From Ciborinia camelliae (taxonomy: Eukaryota > Ascomycota > Leotiomycetes > Helotiales > Sclerotiniaceae), in the NCBI GenBank assembly GCA_025890175.1, contig JANPYM010000010.1, positions 215,498 through 279,497 on the forward strand: a stretch of 64,000 nucleotides of DNA, given 5' to 3'. Under the pieces are notes generated by a model. The model ran no database searches, was not told the DNA's origin, and worked only from the letters and a program-made list of their open reading frames with translations. A program made the position numbers and the translations under genes. Shown one piece after another: positions 1 to 10,980 of the stretch; position 1 is the first letter of the stretch, and each line of letters starts with the position of its first letter.

Positions 1-532
1 CGACATCACACATCACATATCTCCAGCTATGGAAAGCGTAGCGATCTCGCTCCTTTTTCGTCTTGCGCCAAAAGAAAAAGAAGAAAACGGGAGAAGAGTG
101 AGTGCATAACTATATGCAGGAGCAGGACCAGAGTGGCTGGTTGGGTCCAGTTTCTTTGGTATGTCTTTGGTATGCTTGAATAAGTTAGGCGACGAGGGGT
201 TTCTTTGGCGGTTTTATGGATTGGTATGTATGTATGTATGTATGTATGTATGTTTGTACATAGATCCGCGTTATACATTCTTAATGTAAAATGAGGAGAG
301 GAGTATTCGTATACTCATATACAAATTTGAGACGAGATTACCTCTATGCCATCTAAGTCGTGACCCACCCAGAACGCCTTTCCCATGCTGAATTTTCCCC
401 GTCTATACCATCCACCTCATCATAGATAGCTATTATCATACCGCTACATCAATCATAACACAGAACGTACGACGCCTTCCTTTCCTTCCTTTCCTTTCCT
501 TCCTTTCCCCTAAACCCTCGAGGGAAAAAAAA
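1..532. other. Spacer downstream of ERV1, with microsatellites
   Basis: No gene seen. It contains a (TATG)n tract at about 223–253 and a (CCTTT/CCTT)n pyrimidine tract at about 475–508, just past the ERV1 stop codon. The open frame on the minus strand at 27–278 is partly repeat-encoded and looks random. Confidence 0.6.
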
Positions 533-1178
533 TCACCCACACCTCCCATCCTTCCAGCCCGTCCTCCACCTCTCCTCCCACTTCCCACAATCAAACTCCC
601 GCTTCCCCAATTTGCGATTCACCTCGTTATGCGCCTCGCACATCCACTTGCCAAACTCATCGCGACTCTCCGTCCGCACCTTGTTCTCCTCCATGTATTG
701 TTGGAAATCCGTCGCGCATACCCAGCACGGGTAGAGCTGCGAAAATAATCTCATGAAGGTGCTGATATTGGTTCGGTCCGTGGGTGTGGGGGTGGAGGGG
801 TAGTTGGCGCTTATGGTGTGGAGGAGTGTCCAGGTTGAGCGGCCGAGCTGCATCACGTCGGGGGGACAGTCGGTTGGGGGGGCGGGTGTGGGGGCGGTTG
901 TGGTTGTGGATGTTGTGGTTTTGGATGATTGAAGTGATTTGGACGAGGATGCGAATGAGGCGAAGGAATTACAGGAGCGGCAGCTAAGAGGGGGAAGAGG
1001 TTAGTTTAGTTCATTGCTACAAGTAGGCGAATAGAATGAGCGGGTGAGTGGGTGGGATATAAATTAAAACTCACGGCTTTCCATCTTTTCCTAATATAAT
1101 ACCTTTGGGATATTTTTTGGGAGGAGGGGCTTCGGCGTGCGAGGTTTCGTGCTCATTGGTATTGGTATCTTCTGCCAT
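533..1178 (-). CDS. ERV1: FAD-linked sulfhydryl oxidase (Erv1/ALR family)
   Basis: Erv1 oxidises Mia40 in the mitochondrial intermembrane space and passes electrons to cytochrome c or oxygen, driving disulphide relay import. The gene has two exons (1178–1075 and 983–533) with a 91-nt GT–AG intron, giving 184 aa. Visible hallmarks are the N-terminal shuttle motif CRSC (created by the splice), the FAD-fold entry LGRSTWTLLHTISANYP, the active-site YPCWVC, and the downstream pair CEAHNEVN...FDC. Length and cysteine spacing fit the family. Between the shuttle motif and the core lies a Ser/Thr/Pro-rich linker, as in yeast Erv1. The gene is divergent from HEM4, whose start is about 465 bp away. I am confident in the family. 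The start chosen is the only nearby ATG in frame before the intron. Confidence 0.93.
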
Positions 1179-1642
1179 TTTTTTTTCTTTTTTGGGGGCG
1201 TTCTTCTTCTTCTCTCTCTCCCCCTTTTTTTAAAGGTTGTTAAATTATTTTGGCAAGAATATGTTACCTGAGATTGAGAGAGGAAAGTTGAGATGGATAT
1301 TTGATGTGAATTTGAAAGTTTGTAATAGGTCTGGTAGGTAGTATTCCAATGCTCCGGCACGAGCGGCATTTTCCGCTCCGGAGCAGGGGGTGGATTTAAG
1401 CTTAAATGTTAAAGGTTCGGCAGAGAAGCGTCATTGCACCCCACTTACCTAACTCGAGGGGATAGGTACTAAACTAGGTAGGTGCGGAGTACTGTAACAA
1501 GTAAATAAATTTTACGTACCGGTCTGCGAAGAATGAAAATTTTCGAATTTACTTTACCATTGGAGATTTGCTAGAATATCTTATTATAGGATAAAGGATT
1601 AACGATATTGGAAGGATTGCAAAGATGGGAAAGATGGGAAGG
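1179..1642. promoter_or_regulatory. Shared upstream region between ERV1 and HEM4
   Basis: This is a divergent intergenic region of about 464 bp. It contains a purine/pyrimidine-asymmetric tract (about 1178–1232) next to the ERV1 start and AT-rich sequence with AGGTAGGT motifs near 1475. No individual transcription-factor site could be assigned with confidence. Confidence 0.45.
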
Positions 1643-2679
1643 ATGCCGGTGTTTTTGTTGAAGACGAAGAGTGTGCCGAATGATGGGTATGAGGAGAGAT
1701 TGGAGGAGGTGAGTTTTAATGCGATGAGATTTGGGGGTGGGGCGGAGAGAGACAGTGAGAGTGAGGGAGGGTTGAACCAGTTTTCGTACCGGTTTTGGAA
1801 CATAGGTTTGTGGAGGGGGGTGTGGAGGAGGTGAAGGGGTTATTGAGGGAGAGGGGAGTTGGGAAGGAAGAGGGGAGGAGATATGGAGGGTTGATTTTTA
1901 CGAGTCAGAGGGCTGTGGAATTGTTTGCGAAACTGGTGGAGGAGGGGAGAGAGCTTGCGAATGGTATGTTTGTTGATTGATTGGGAGGACTTTAATTTGA
2001 CTGATTGACTGATATTTTAATAGGGGGTGATGATTGGCCATATCTGCAAGATATACCGATATATACTGTTGGGCCGGCTACATCTCGAGCTTTACGATCG
2101 ATACCTCAAAATCCACCATTGAATATATTTGGAGCCGAAACAGGAAATGGAGAAGCATTGGCACATTATATGTTGGATCATTATGGAAAATGGTATAAAG
2201 ATCGCCAAATAAAACCACCTCTCTTATTCATGGTTGGAGAACAGAGAAGAGATATCATTCCTAAAACATTGATGGATCCCAAATTATCGGATGACAAGAG
2301 GATACAAGTTGATGAATTGGTCGTTTATGGTACTGGAGTAATGGAATCTTTCGAGGAGAATTTCACCAATTTATTAAGGGATACGAAGGATAGAGATATT
2401 CGATGGGTGGTTGTTTTTTCGCCCACGGGATGTGAAGCTATGTTACGGGCTCTGGGTATGCTGGATTCTCAAACGGGAAAAGTCAAGAAATCACAATCGC
2501 AAGCAGATGAAAGAGAAGGAGAGAATGGACAGAGGAAAACATTCATCGCTACGATTGGACCTACGACTAGAGATTACCTCTTGAATACCTTCGATTATGA
2601 AGCGGATGTTTGTGCGGAAAAACCAAGTCCGGAAGGTGTAATTGAAGGTATTAGGAAGTTCTTGGATCGTCATACGTAG
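1643..2679 (+). CDS. HEM4: Uroporphyrinogen-III synthase
   Basis: This cytosolic enzyme closes and inverts ring D of hydroxymethylbilane, the fourth heme-biosynthesis step after ALA. Family signatures are MPVFLLKTKS at the start, FVPVLEHRF, GGLIFTSQRAVE (first Rossmann-like half), YTVGPATSRAL, FMVGEQRRDIIP, VVVFSPTGCEAM and FIATIGPTTRDYL. A clear intron at 1964–2023 joins in phase with GGDDWPYL. ATGs at 1625, 1634 and 1643 are in frame; 1643 fits the usual family start. One problem remains: the reading frame shifts between the first segment (to about 1708, GYEERLEE, followed by GTGAGT) and EPVFVPVLEH at 1774, and no acceptor gives the right phase. Either a noncanonical short intron or a one-base assembly error lies at 1709–1773. 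The function is secure, but the exon structure near the start is not. Confidence 0.9.
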
Positions 2680-3555
2680 GAAATAAATGAATGTTAAGAA
2701 ATACATCTGCTTGTTTGATTCTATTTCCATTTTTTGGTAGCAACAGTAGGATATTTATTACTAGGTAGGTATGTTATGAATTGGTGACACGATATATGAA
2801 ATATACTTTATCGAACACTAAGTGTAGATAGACTGCTTTTTTGTTTATTGTTTATTGCATATCTGAAAGTGCTATGAGGATGAAGAAGAAGTGTAGATTT
2901 GATAATCGTATTATGCTAAAATCTAATATCACTTTAGGAAAAAAGTTCGTAAGAGCGCCTAAAGTGAAGCTAGGTAAGTGCTTGCAATGTTTAACCCTGG
3001 TTTCCTATTGTACATGAAACATAAAATCGTCTGATGTCTGATTAGCTAAAATGATGACGTACAAAAGCGGTTGTGAATTACCTAGGTACCTAGTAGATAG
3101 TAGATGAATCAATGTTGCTGAACCAATCAATGACAATTACTCAAATTAGATATATAATCCGGGGTACTTGAGTTTGATTGGAGATGGCGACGGAATACTA
3201 ACTTTCTAACTTCCATTCGAACAACTGTTTCTTGGCCTTCAGCCTTATTCATAATCATAGTATCTCATTCAATCCAACCAATTAAAATTTAGTGGCGTCC
3301 CCATACAAAGTGCATCGCATCGCATCTCAACTCAATTGATCTTTCACTTTCATCAGGCCACGAACTTCACCTCCATCAACCTTCAATCACAAACCTCGAA
3401 ATTCCCGCCCACGAATCCCCCCATATCAATTCCACCCCACACATTCCCATACCACCGATCTTTTCGGAAGCAAGATCGTCAGTCACACGTACACCAAAAG
3501 ACACGCAACACATTGATGCAGTGAAACGGTTTATACACATATTCAAACATTCACC
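2680..3555. other. Intergenic region, HEM4 3' side and OXR1 promoter
   Basis: An 876-bp AT-rich spacer without a supportable gene. It carries TAGGTAGGTA (about 2763) and a CCTAGGTACCTAG palindromic segment (about 3080). From about 3300 the sense strand becomes C-rich and purine-poor, as is common in the 5' UTR of fungal genes, leading into the ATG at 3556. Confidence 0.5.
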
Positions 3556-4736
3556 ATGTCCACCAATCGATATCACGATGAAACCCCCACGTCCTCCTCT
3601 GGTCAATCCACCCCCGCTCTCTCCAATTCCGCTTCGTGGGCGGTTCCGACCACGGTTTCCCATGCGGTGACGGGATTGCTGAGACGATTTTCCACGGAAC
3701 CTTCGAGTCACTCTGGAAACAACGGACATGGGAACGCAAATGGGCACGGAAACGGAAATAGCAATAGCAATAAAAACCACACCCACGCATCCCAAACCAG
3801 CACTCCGACCTCCACGCCCTCGAATTCCAACGGCATCCAAGGCGTCTACACCCCGCCCCATCGCACAGCCTCGCCCTTCCAACCCCCGCCCCTATATCCG
3901 GTGACGCTGCGCGGATGGAGGGAAAACACGGATGCGTCGGCGCAGCTGCTGAGTCGGGCGCTGGCCGAGGAAATCCGGCTCCTGGTGCCCCCGCGCTTGC
4001 AGCTGTGCGAGGAGTGGAATCTGGTCTATAGCTTGGAACAGGATGGCGTGAGTCTGGGGACCCTGTATAAGAAGTGTGATGAGTTGAGGGGCTTGAGGAA
4101 TGGGTTTGTCTTGGTTGTGAGGGATGGGGAGGGTGGGGTATGTTTTTTTTGGCTTCTTTTCTTTTCTTCTTTCTTTCTTTCTTTGGATGTTGCATATTGC
4201 ATATTGGATACTGGGGAGATGGATGGGATGCCGTTGAATTGTCGAGGATCATTCATGCTAATCTATCCGATCTCATCAAATAGTTATTCGGCGCATACCT
4301 AACAGAAGCGCCGCATCCCGCACCCCACTACTTCGGAACCGGAGAATGTTTCCTCTGGCGCGCCACGCTCCTCTCCTCGCCGCTGGCCAATCTCCCCCCT
4401 CCCCCCTCATCCAACACGACGCATCTCCCGCGCTCGACGACCATCGGCGCGCACCATCTCCCGCGCTCCCTGCTCCCCTCGAAATCCGGCTCCAGCACCC
4501 CCGAACGCATCCGCTTCAAAGCCTTCCCGTACTCCGGCATCAACGACTACATGATGCTGTGCGAAACGGGCTTCTTGTCCATTGGCGGCGGCGATGGCCA
4601 TTATGGCTTGTGGCTCGATGATACCTTTGAGAAGGGCGTCAGTAGTAGCTGTCCTACGTTTGGCAATGAACCGTTGAGTGAGGAGGGCGAGAAATTCGAT
4701 ATCCTCGGCGTCGAGGTCTGGAGTATTGGGAATTAG
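3556..4736 (+). CDS. OXR1: TLDc-domain oxidation resistance protein (Oxr1-like)
   Basis: TLDc proteins protect against oxidative stress; yeast Oxr1 also promotes disassembly of the vacuolar V-ATPase. Two exons (3556–4137 and 4284–4736) give 344 aa; the 146-nt intron falls inside the TLDc domain and restores DGEGG–LFGAYLTEAPHP. The first 110 residues or so are Ser/Asn/Gly/His-rich and disordered. The TLDc domain follows: EEWNLVYSLEQDGVSLGTLY, the GGxFGAYL strand, YFGTGECFLWR, INDYMMLCETGFLSIGGG, GHYGLWLDD, and a C-terminal FDILGVEVWSIGN that matches the usual F...I..LEVW ending. Coding sequence at the 3' end is GC-rich, which produces long meaningless open frames on the other strand. Confidence 0.92.
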
Positions 4737-5614
4737 GGAGGAGGAGGTGGAGGTGGTGGTGGTGGTGGTGGAGGGAGAAGAGGATGAGGATGAGAAGTTT
4801 ACAGGACGACAGGACGACAGGACGGGAACGATGACAGCACGTTCGACGTTTGATATTATATATGTATACATGATACCCTTATTATCTTTATTATCTTTAT
4901 TGTGAAAAATTTCAAAATTTGAAAGCCCGATTTTGAGGCGGCATTTGCAAATAAAAAGCAAATCTTTTTATTGAACTTATGGTACCTATTGTTGTAGTGA
5001 TTATCGAGCTAGTAGTGTATGTAGAAGTATTTTAGAACAACACTTTTTCTATTATTATAGGTACTTTTACATTAAGGTTCGAAAGTGTCTTCTCCATAGG
5101 TAGGTGTCTATCTAGCTAGGTAATCTCATTATCTCATTCTAAATCTTTTCTTTCATTACCTATGTCCAGGTATTGTTGGTGGAAATATATATATCTTTAC
5201 CTAGGTAGGTAGGTAGGTAGGTAGGTAACTTAACAAGATTGTAAGATACACCTTAACACCTTCCTTGTTTCTCTCCACCCATCACTATTTTCCTCGATGA
5301 GGTGAGGTAACTGGTTCGGCGAGGTAAGATGGGCTTAACATTTTGACCTCACCCAACTAGGCCATGCATATACTCTGCACCCGAAAAAGATCTTCAAACG
5401 CAGGCTCCAATTCCATCACATCATTTAAGACAAGCTTCATTAAGCGATTTCCTCCGCGAGTATTACATATTACAGCACCCTAGTGTAACTCCCTCCCTCC
5501 CTCCCTCCATCCATCTGCAGCCAATTCCACACTTTCAAAACCAGATACTAGGATGGATTGCGGCAAATATCTACCTATCTAACACAACTACCATTACCAA
5601 CACCTCCAGCAAAC
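4737..5614. other. Convergent intergenic spacer with AGGT repeat
   Basis: This lies between two convergent 3' ends. It begins with a GAGGTGGTGGT purine tract (4737–4790), then AT-rich sequence, a 45–55 bp element at about 4988–5043 similar to one near 10695–10748, and a (GGTA)n microsatellite at about 5200–5227. No gene seen. Confidence 0.5.
4988..5043. repeat. Short dispersed element, copy A
   Basis: The core TATCGAGCTAGTAG then TGTATGTAGAAGTATTTTAGAACAAC closely matches a second copy at about 10695–10748, with a 3-bp indel and a few substitutions. Ends show weak GTTGT/ACAAC inverted symmetry. Both copies lie 3' of a gene. Confidence 0.5.
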
Positions 5615-7107
5615 TTATTCAAAATTCACCTGATGCATAGCCAAATCACTCGGTTCCTTTTTGATTTTGTGGAAAAACGAATCGACTTTGGCGTTTTCCT
5701 TTTTCGGAGGGCGAGCTTTGTTATTGGCGACGACGGGCTGGTTATCTTGCGGGGGATTCTTGAGGAATTCTAGGGAACTGTAGAGGGATGCTTTGATATT
5801 GTAGGGATTGGTGGAGTGGAGTTGGAGGTAGGTGTATACATCTATTCCCCCCCAAAATTAGTTTGGTTTTGATTTTGCTTGGTATGCAATGATTGTAGTA
5901 CCCCCGATGGAAACTCAAGGGTAGCAAAGATATGATAAAATCGGGCAAACAAACCGCATTTGTAATAAATAGCCCCCTTCTGTGTTTTATCCACCAAACC
6001 CAATTCCTTAATAGCTTTCAATACTCGATACACATCCATCTTATCGGAGAAATTCTCGGTATAGACACAGATGAGGCGTGATTTTTGAGGAAGGCCAGAC
6101 CCGTCATCAGGAGCTACTTTGGCAGCTGTGCCGAGGGAATTGGTGGATGTGGATTTGGCGATTGCGGACCAGATTTCGTTTACTTGGGAGGGGAGGCAGA
6201 AAATCATCCACTGTGGGGGGAAGAAAGTTAGAGTTGGTGGGGGGTTTGAGATAGGGGGAGGAGTGGGATGTTTGGGGTGAGTAGAAGTTTTTAATCGAAT
6301 ATAAAGATCGGATAGGGATTGGGTGTTGTCATAGTACTACTTGGGCCTGACTCTCAGGAGCAAGAATATAAGCGAAATATAAAACTTACTTTCCCACTTG
6401 TACAACGACATTCAATAGCTGTGTCCAGAATTTTTTGAACAATGATTTCTTTCTCTTTATTTACCAATCGAGTGATTACAATTGAGGATTTTCCAGCATT
6501 TTGTTTCTCAATTGTATTTCCAAGAGTGGTTAGCTCCTGAAGTAAGCGATTCCCTTCGGATACACATCTTGCCCAGCTGTTTGCAAAAATAAGCATACGA
6601 ACACTCACTACTCATTCAGATGGCTCGGTACACAAAATGTACTTACTTGCTATCTTCAGCAGGAGGGGCCTCTTCATTCACCGCAATACCTTTCGGAGCC
6701 TTTCGAAAAGGATTGGCGATGAATATCCATGGAATCGACTGAGATTGTGGAGTAATCCTTGGTGGTAATCGTTGGAGGAAACTCTCAACACTCTCATCAA
6801 GCTGCCATGCACATACTTGGCCTGCATACGGATTATACAAAGTCACTTTTGGTGGAGGACTTGCAAGACTTTGGGCGACGTTGGCATCTGCTTTTTCGGT
6901 CAAAGATGGTTGACGTTCTTTCCAATATGCTGTATCATCAAAATCTGCTGCACGATCATCGAATGATTCTTTGGTTTCTGCATCACCTGATTGGACGGTC
7001 AATAGGTGGGATGAAGTAGTAGAGATGGTTGGATTACCGTAGAAATCCGATTCATCTGATAGGTATCCCTCATTTTTAGAGAGCTTTCCCTCTTTACCAT
7101 TTGCCAT
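5615..7107 (-). CDS. DUF1917 / BLES03-like protein
   Basis: Four exons (7107–6647, 6576–6390, 6210–5955, 5841–5615) join in phase to 376 aa. The C-terminal two thirds match the fungal DUF1917 family, whose human relative is C11orf68/BLES03, structurally an eIF4E-like fold; the biochemical role is unknown. Recognisable stretches are QSIPWIFIANPF, WARCVSEGNRLLQELTTLG, KSRLICVYTENFSDKMDVYR, and CDVYTYLQLHSTNPYNIKAS created by the last splice. The first 90 residues are acidic, Ser-rich and disordered. The tail is Lys-rich and includes NAKVDSFFHKIKK, which faintly resembles a PIP box. Donors are GTAAGT for introns 1 and 2 and GTTTGT for intron 3. The family call is from pattern recognition; the exon model is well supported by phase. 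Confidence 0.82.
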
Positions 7108-8424
7108 GATTTTGTGAAGTGAGACTTTCTCACATGAACTTTCGGATGATAAGTGAAGTGAAGTTGAAATTGAAAAGTGGGAAGACGTGTGGATGAATTG
7201 TTGATATTCACATGCGAAGGAGGTTCTTATATGAATATCAATAGGATCACTGGATCAATGAATAGATGACAATAATAGGATGAAGTTAAATCCAAAGAAA
7301 GATACTAGGATGTCAATTGTTGAAATTGAAAGAGAAAGAAGAATTCAATGTTTAAAGTGTTGTGCAGATTCACTTCAAGGAAGATGACGCACGGACCGAA
7401 TAATGGTTTCTTTTGCTGAGCATTGCATTTGTGGCATTCAAATATTCAAATATGAAGGAGAATCTTTATCAATGCTTTATGTGTTGGTATGATGTGTTGA
7501 CCTTGTAGAACATTCTAATGTTCGAAGCAATGAGTTAGATGATGCCTCAATTTGCCAGAAAAGTTGAATTTTGTTGGGAATTGCTTCTTTCGACAAGAAG
7601 ACCCTGGGTCTTTGAACAACAAACGAGTCCTGCATATAGTTTCCATGCCCAGGCGGGGATTGGAAAGCAAACATCCGTTTAAAAGGGATGCATAGTACTG
7701 GTAGTACACAGGACTTTGTAGATGATACTCGAATAGGTGAAAAAGGAACAAGGAAATAGGAAATAGGACGAGAACCTTCTGGGGATTTTTAAACGGTAAA
7801 TATGGTCCTAAACGGAGTAGAAGTCGAGGAGGAGCTTGTATATTGTAAAGCAATTGGATCGCATCGCTGTTCTCTCTCGTCATATCTGGATGGGAGACGA
7901 AGGAAAGGAGAAAAATTGCGGCATGCAATGGAATTAATTCATTTGCTAACCTGGAAGTATTTGTTGACTTTGTTGACTTCTTAGGTAGGTAGTATTTGAA
8001 GCAGTTCGTGCAGTGAGATGGGCATTGGTAACCTTAGCTGTGGCTTTAAAGTTATCACAGATGGCGGTGCAATGTGGCGTGGCTTGCCGATTACAATAAC
8101 TTTACCTAACAAGGAAAGTTCTCATTAAAAAAATACCTAAATAGGTAGGTACTAAGTGGGGGTTTTATACCGCCGCTACAAGAATAAGCTTATGTAAACA
8201 ACCTAATTGGTCTCTCCTTCCTCCACATTACCCAAGTAGGTAAGGAAGGTACTTTTATCTTCCATCTAATAAATATCCCAACTTCAAAAGAATATCAGCA
8301 TCAATAGAATCAAAATCCTCAGAACGAAGACCTCTTCTTTTCAAAACGCACTCATTATCATGCGTAGAGACGACTTCTAAGAAAACAAATTCTACAAGCT
8401 GGAACTCCATCCATCAATCAAAAT
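7108..8424. promoter_or_regulatory. Divergent intergenic region (DUF1917 gene / DPH7)
   Basis: A 1.3-kb AT-rich region between two divergent starts, with no convincing gene; small open frames at 7477–7984 have no recognisable features. TAGGTAGGTAGT and ATAGGTAGGTACT motifs occur at about 7982 and 8141, nearer DPH7. The last 150 bp before DPH7 are A/C-rich on the sense strand, typical of a fungal leader. Confidence 0.45.
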
Positions 8425-10012
8425 ATGGCTTCAAAAATCGAAGTTCTTGATTCTGATCTTTTAGAACTCCCTCCGAGCTGCATAGAATTTTGGCCAAACA
8501 ATCCTTCATGGTTCATCATTGGTACCTATGAATTGGATAAGGAAGAAGACGAGGATTCCTGGGTACACATCGAGAAGGCTTCGAGTGAAGTCATCGTGAA
8601 TACTGACCCGTTTCCCCACAAAGAGGGGATTGTTTCTTCGGCTCCTTTGACTTTAATCGATTATTCCCACGATGAACATATTTTCATCGATAATAGCGAG
8701 GTCACCGTGAAGGAATCGGAAGGCCAATCAGAGCCGCCATCGACTTTTCAAAAAAGGAATGGAAGTGTAATGCTATACCATCTTGATGATGGTTCACTGT
8801 AAGCATTATTCACAAATTTATGTCCTTCTTACCACCTCTGATATGAGTAGGACCCTTTGTCAATCACGTCCATATCCTTACGGAGCAATTTATGACCTCC
8901 ATTTCTGTCCCACGGATCCAGATTACTTTGCAGTCTCCTCAAGCACGGGCAGGATATCCCTCTTCAAAATAACGACCAATGAAAATACCTCTCCCAATCT
9001 CGAACACGTCAATACCTGGAAAGTATTTGATGATTCAGTTCTCATCACTTATTTTGCATGGTGCCCTTCAAAGTCGAAAGATGGATATTTGTCTTTAGCT
9101 GTAACGGCTTCAACAGGAGTCGTTCAAATCCTTAACATTACCGGTGCTATCTATGGAAAGATACATGGCTCGGATTTACGGTTACGGAAAGAAGAGCCAC
9201 CGATATCATTGCATTCTATGAAAATCCCCTATGGGGGCGAGGAGCCTCAATATGCATATTGCTGTTATTGGGCTTTTCACCCTTCAACATTCTCCGAGAA
9301 TTTCCATGGAATATTCTCCGGAGGCGATGATTCAAAACTCCGCACTTGCATTTTAGGAAATCCCCACAATAAGGATAACCATATTGATTACAATTTACAA
9401 ACGTCATTCTCGGGACATGATGCTGCAGTTATTTCCATTCTCCCATTACCATCAGGGGATGATAACTGGGTTCTCCTAACTGGTAGCTATGATAATTGTG
9501 TCCGGGTAATCACCATGGAATGGTCTGCTGGCCCAGTAGTTCCCTCTGAACTTTCTCGGGAGACCCTGATAGATATTATGGCAAATCAAGATATTGGAGG
9601 TGGAGCATACCGTCTTGAATTCCTCCACGATTACCCCCAAAAACCCGAATCCGACAAACATCTCTCCTTCCAAGTCCTTGCCTCATGCATGGAAGTCGGA
9701 GCCAAGATCTTAGAAGTCCAGCGAAGAGATAACATCTGGAGTGTCAATGTCATCGCATCTATTGATGTCGACATACCAAAATGGTCAAATCCAAATAAAA
9801 AATCCCAATTATGTTATGCCAGCGCCGTACAGCCCGATAGGAAAGATGGGGGTCTGGTATTCTCTAGTTCTTATTTTAACAAGCGACGATTGAGCGGTAC
9901 GCCCGGGAATGTTCAGCCCGCTCTTACTTCAAATGCGGATACGATTTTTGTTAGTACATGTTTTAACAAGCGACAGTTGGGGGTTTATAAATTCGTCGAG
10001 GGCAATAGTTAG
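8425..10012 (+). CDS. DPH7: Diphthine methyltransferase, WD40 protein (Dph7)
   Basis: Dph7 removes the methyl ester of methylated diphthine on elongation factor 2, allowing the final amidation of diphthamide synthesis by Dph6. Two exons (8425–8798, 8851–10012) with a 52-nt intron give 511 aa. WD40-like blades are visible: YGAIYDLHFCP, YFAVSSSTGRISLFKI, ITYFAWCPS, LAVTASTGVVQIL, WAFHPSTF, GIFSGGDDSKLRTCILG, FSGHDAAVISILPLPSGD, LLTGSYDNCVRV and the family-typical DIGGGAYRLEFLHDY. The blade GGDDS-KLR and the GGG-x-RLE element separate this family from general WD40 proteins. Compared with yeast Rrt2 it has longer acidic loops near residues 40–115. Confident. Confidence 0.9.
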
Positions 10013-10694
10013 ATCGTGGGATTAAAGAGATTACCACGGGAATGGAGGGTGTGGGAACATGATGATGCATCCATACATACATATATACTTTTCTTCTTCT
10101 TCTTCTTCCTTCAAGCATTACTTCATGTACAGTAGCATCCAATTGGAGATCACCTCCAATTTGAGAGATAAAACAATTATACAGTAGTAGGACATAAATA
10201 CGATGGGGATGTGGGTGCGTACGCCACTTGGGATGAGGGGTTGCCAAAACAGATATTGTAGGGGAATGGAATGACTAGGCAGGCTTGTTCGGATTATAGA
10301 TACCTGGTAGATAGATCAATACACCTGTATAGTATATATTTATCTTATTTGAAATGCAACTCATCCACGAGAATGGAAATGGAAAATTTTGTGTAGTATA
10401 GGATTATAGTAGAATATAATTGAAACTTTGAATCGAACTGAATTGGATTGAATCGAATCGGCTAGATGATATGATTAGATGATTAGATGACCATGACCAG
10501 ATAGTTGATTAGATGGTATGGTATGGTATAGAATAGAAATACTAGGAGGAGATGATAGAGTAAACGAAAAATTAATTGATTGATATAGTTACTAGGTATT
10601 TATATAAATAAATACATAGGGACATACAGAGTATATAAATCCCAAACTCATCCCATCCCATCCCATCACATCTCATATCATCACATCTATTGAA

Positions 10695-10748
10695 CTTGTT
10701 ATTATTGTGTATCGAGCTAGTGTATGTAGAACTATTTTATAACAACAA
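10695..10748. repeat. Short dispersed element, copy B
   Basis: The core TATCGAGCTAGTGTATGTAG, then AACTATTTTATAACAAC, is near-identical to the element at about 4988–5043. The ends TTGTTAT and ATAACAA form a 7-bp inverted pair. It lies about 680 bp downstream of DPH7. Confidence 0.5.
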
Positions 10749-10777
10749 TATCTAAATAAACAATCAAATCAAATCAA

Positions 10778-10796
10778 AACCCTAAACCCTAAACCC
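10778..10796. repeat. Internal CCCTAAA (telomere-like) tract
   Basis: About two and a half units of CCCTAAA. Most filamentous ascomycetes have CCCTAA telomeres, so the extra A makes a true telomere relic doubtful; it may be ordinary microsatellite. Confidence 0.4.
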
Positions 10797-10940
10797 ATCC
10801 ATACCTAGGTAGGTAGGTATCCAACATGCATACATGTATACATGCATGACTTTCAATTAGCTTATCAATACAACTAACTAATAGGTACTTGGAAAATACC
10901 TACCTACCCACCAACCAACCTATAGTGCGAACCCGTCATG

Positions 10941-10980
10941 AATTAGATATTAGATATTAGATATTAGATATTAGATTAGA
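10941..10980. repeat. (AGATATT)n microsatellite
   Basis: Perfect seven-base unit repeated about five times. Confidence 0.85.

Noticed and set aside
3376..4252. Two long antisense frames opposite the TLDc gene
   Set aside because: Composition follows the sense gene in mirror; no recognisable protein features.
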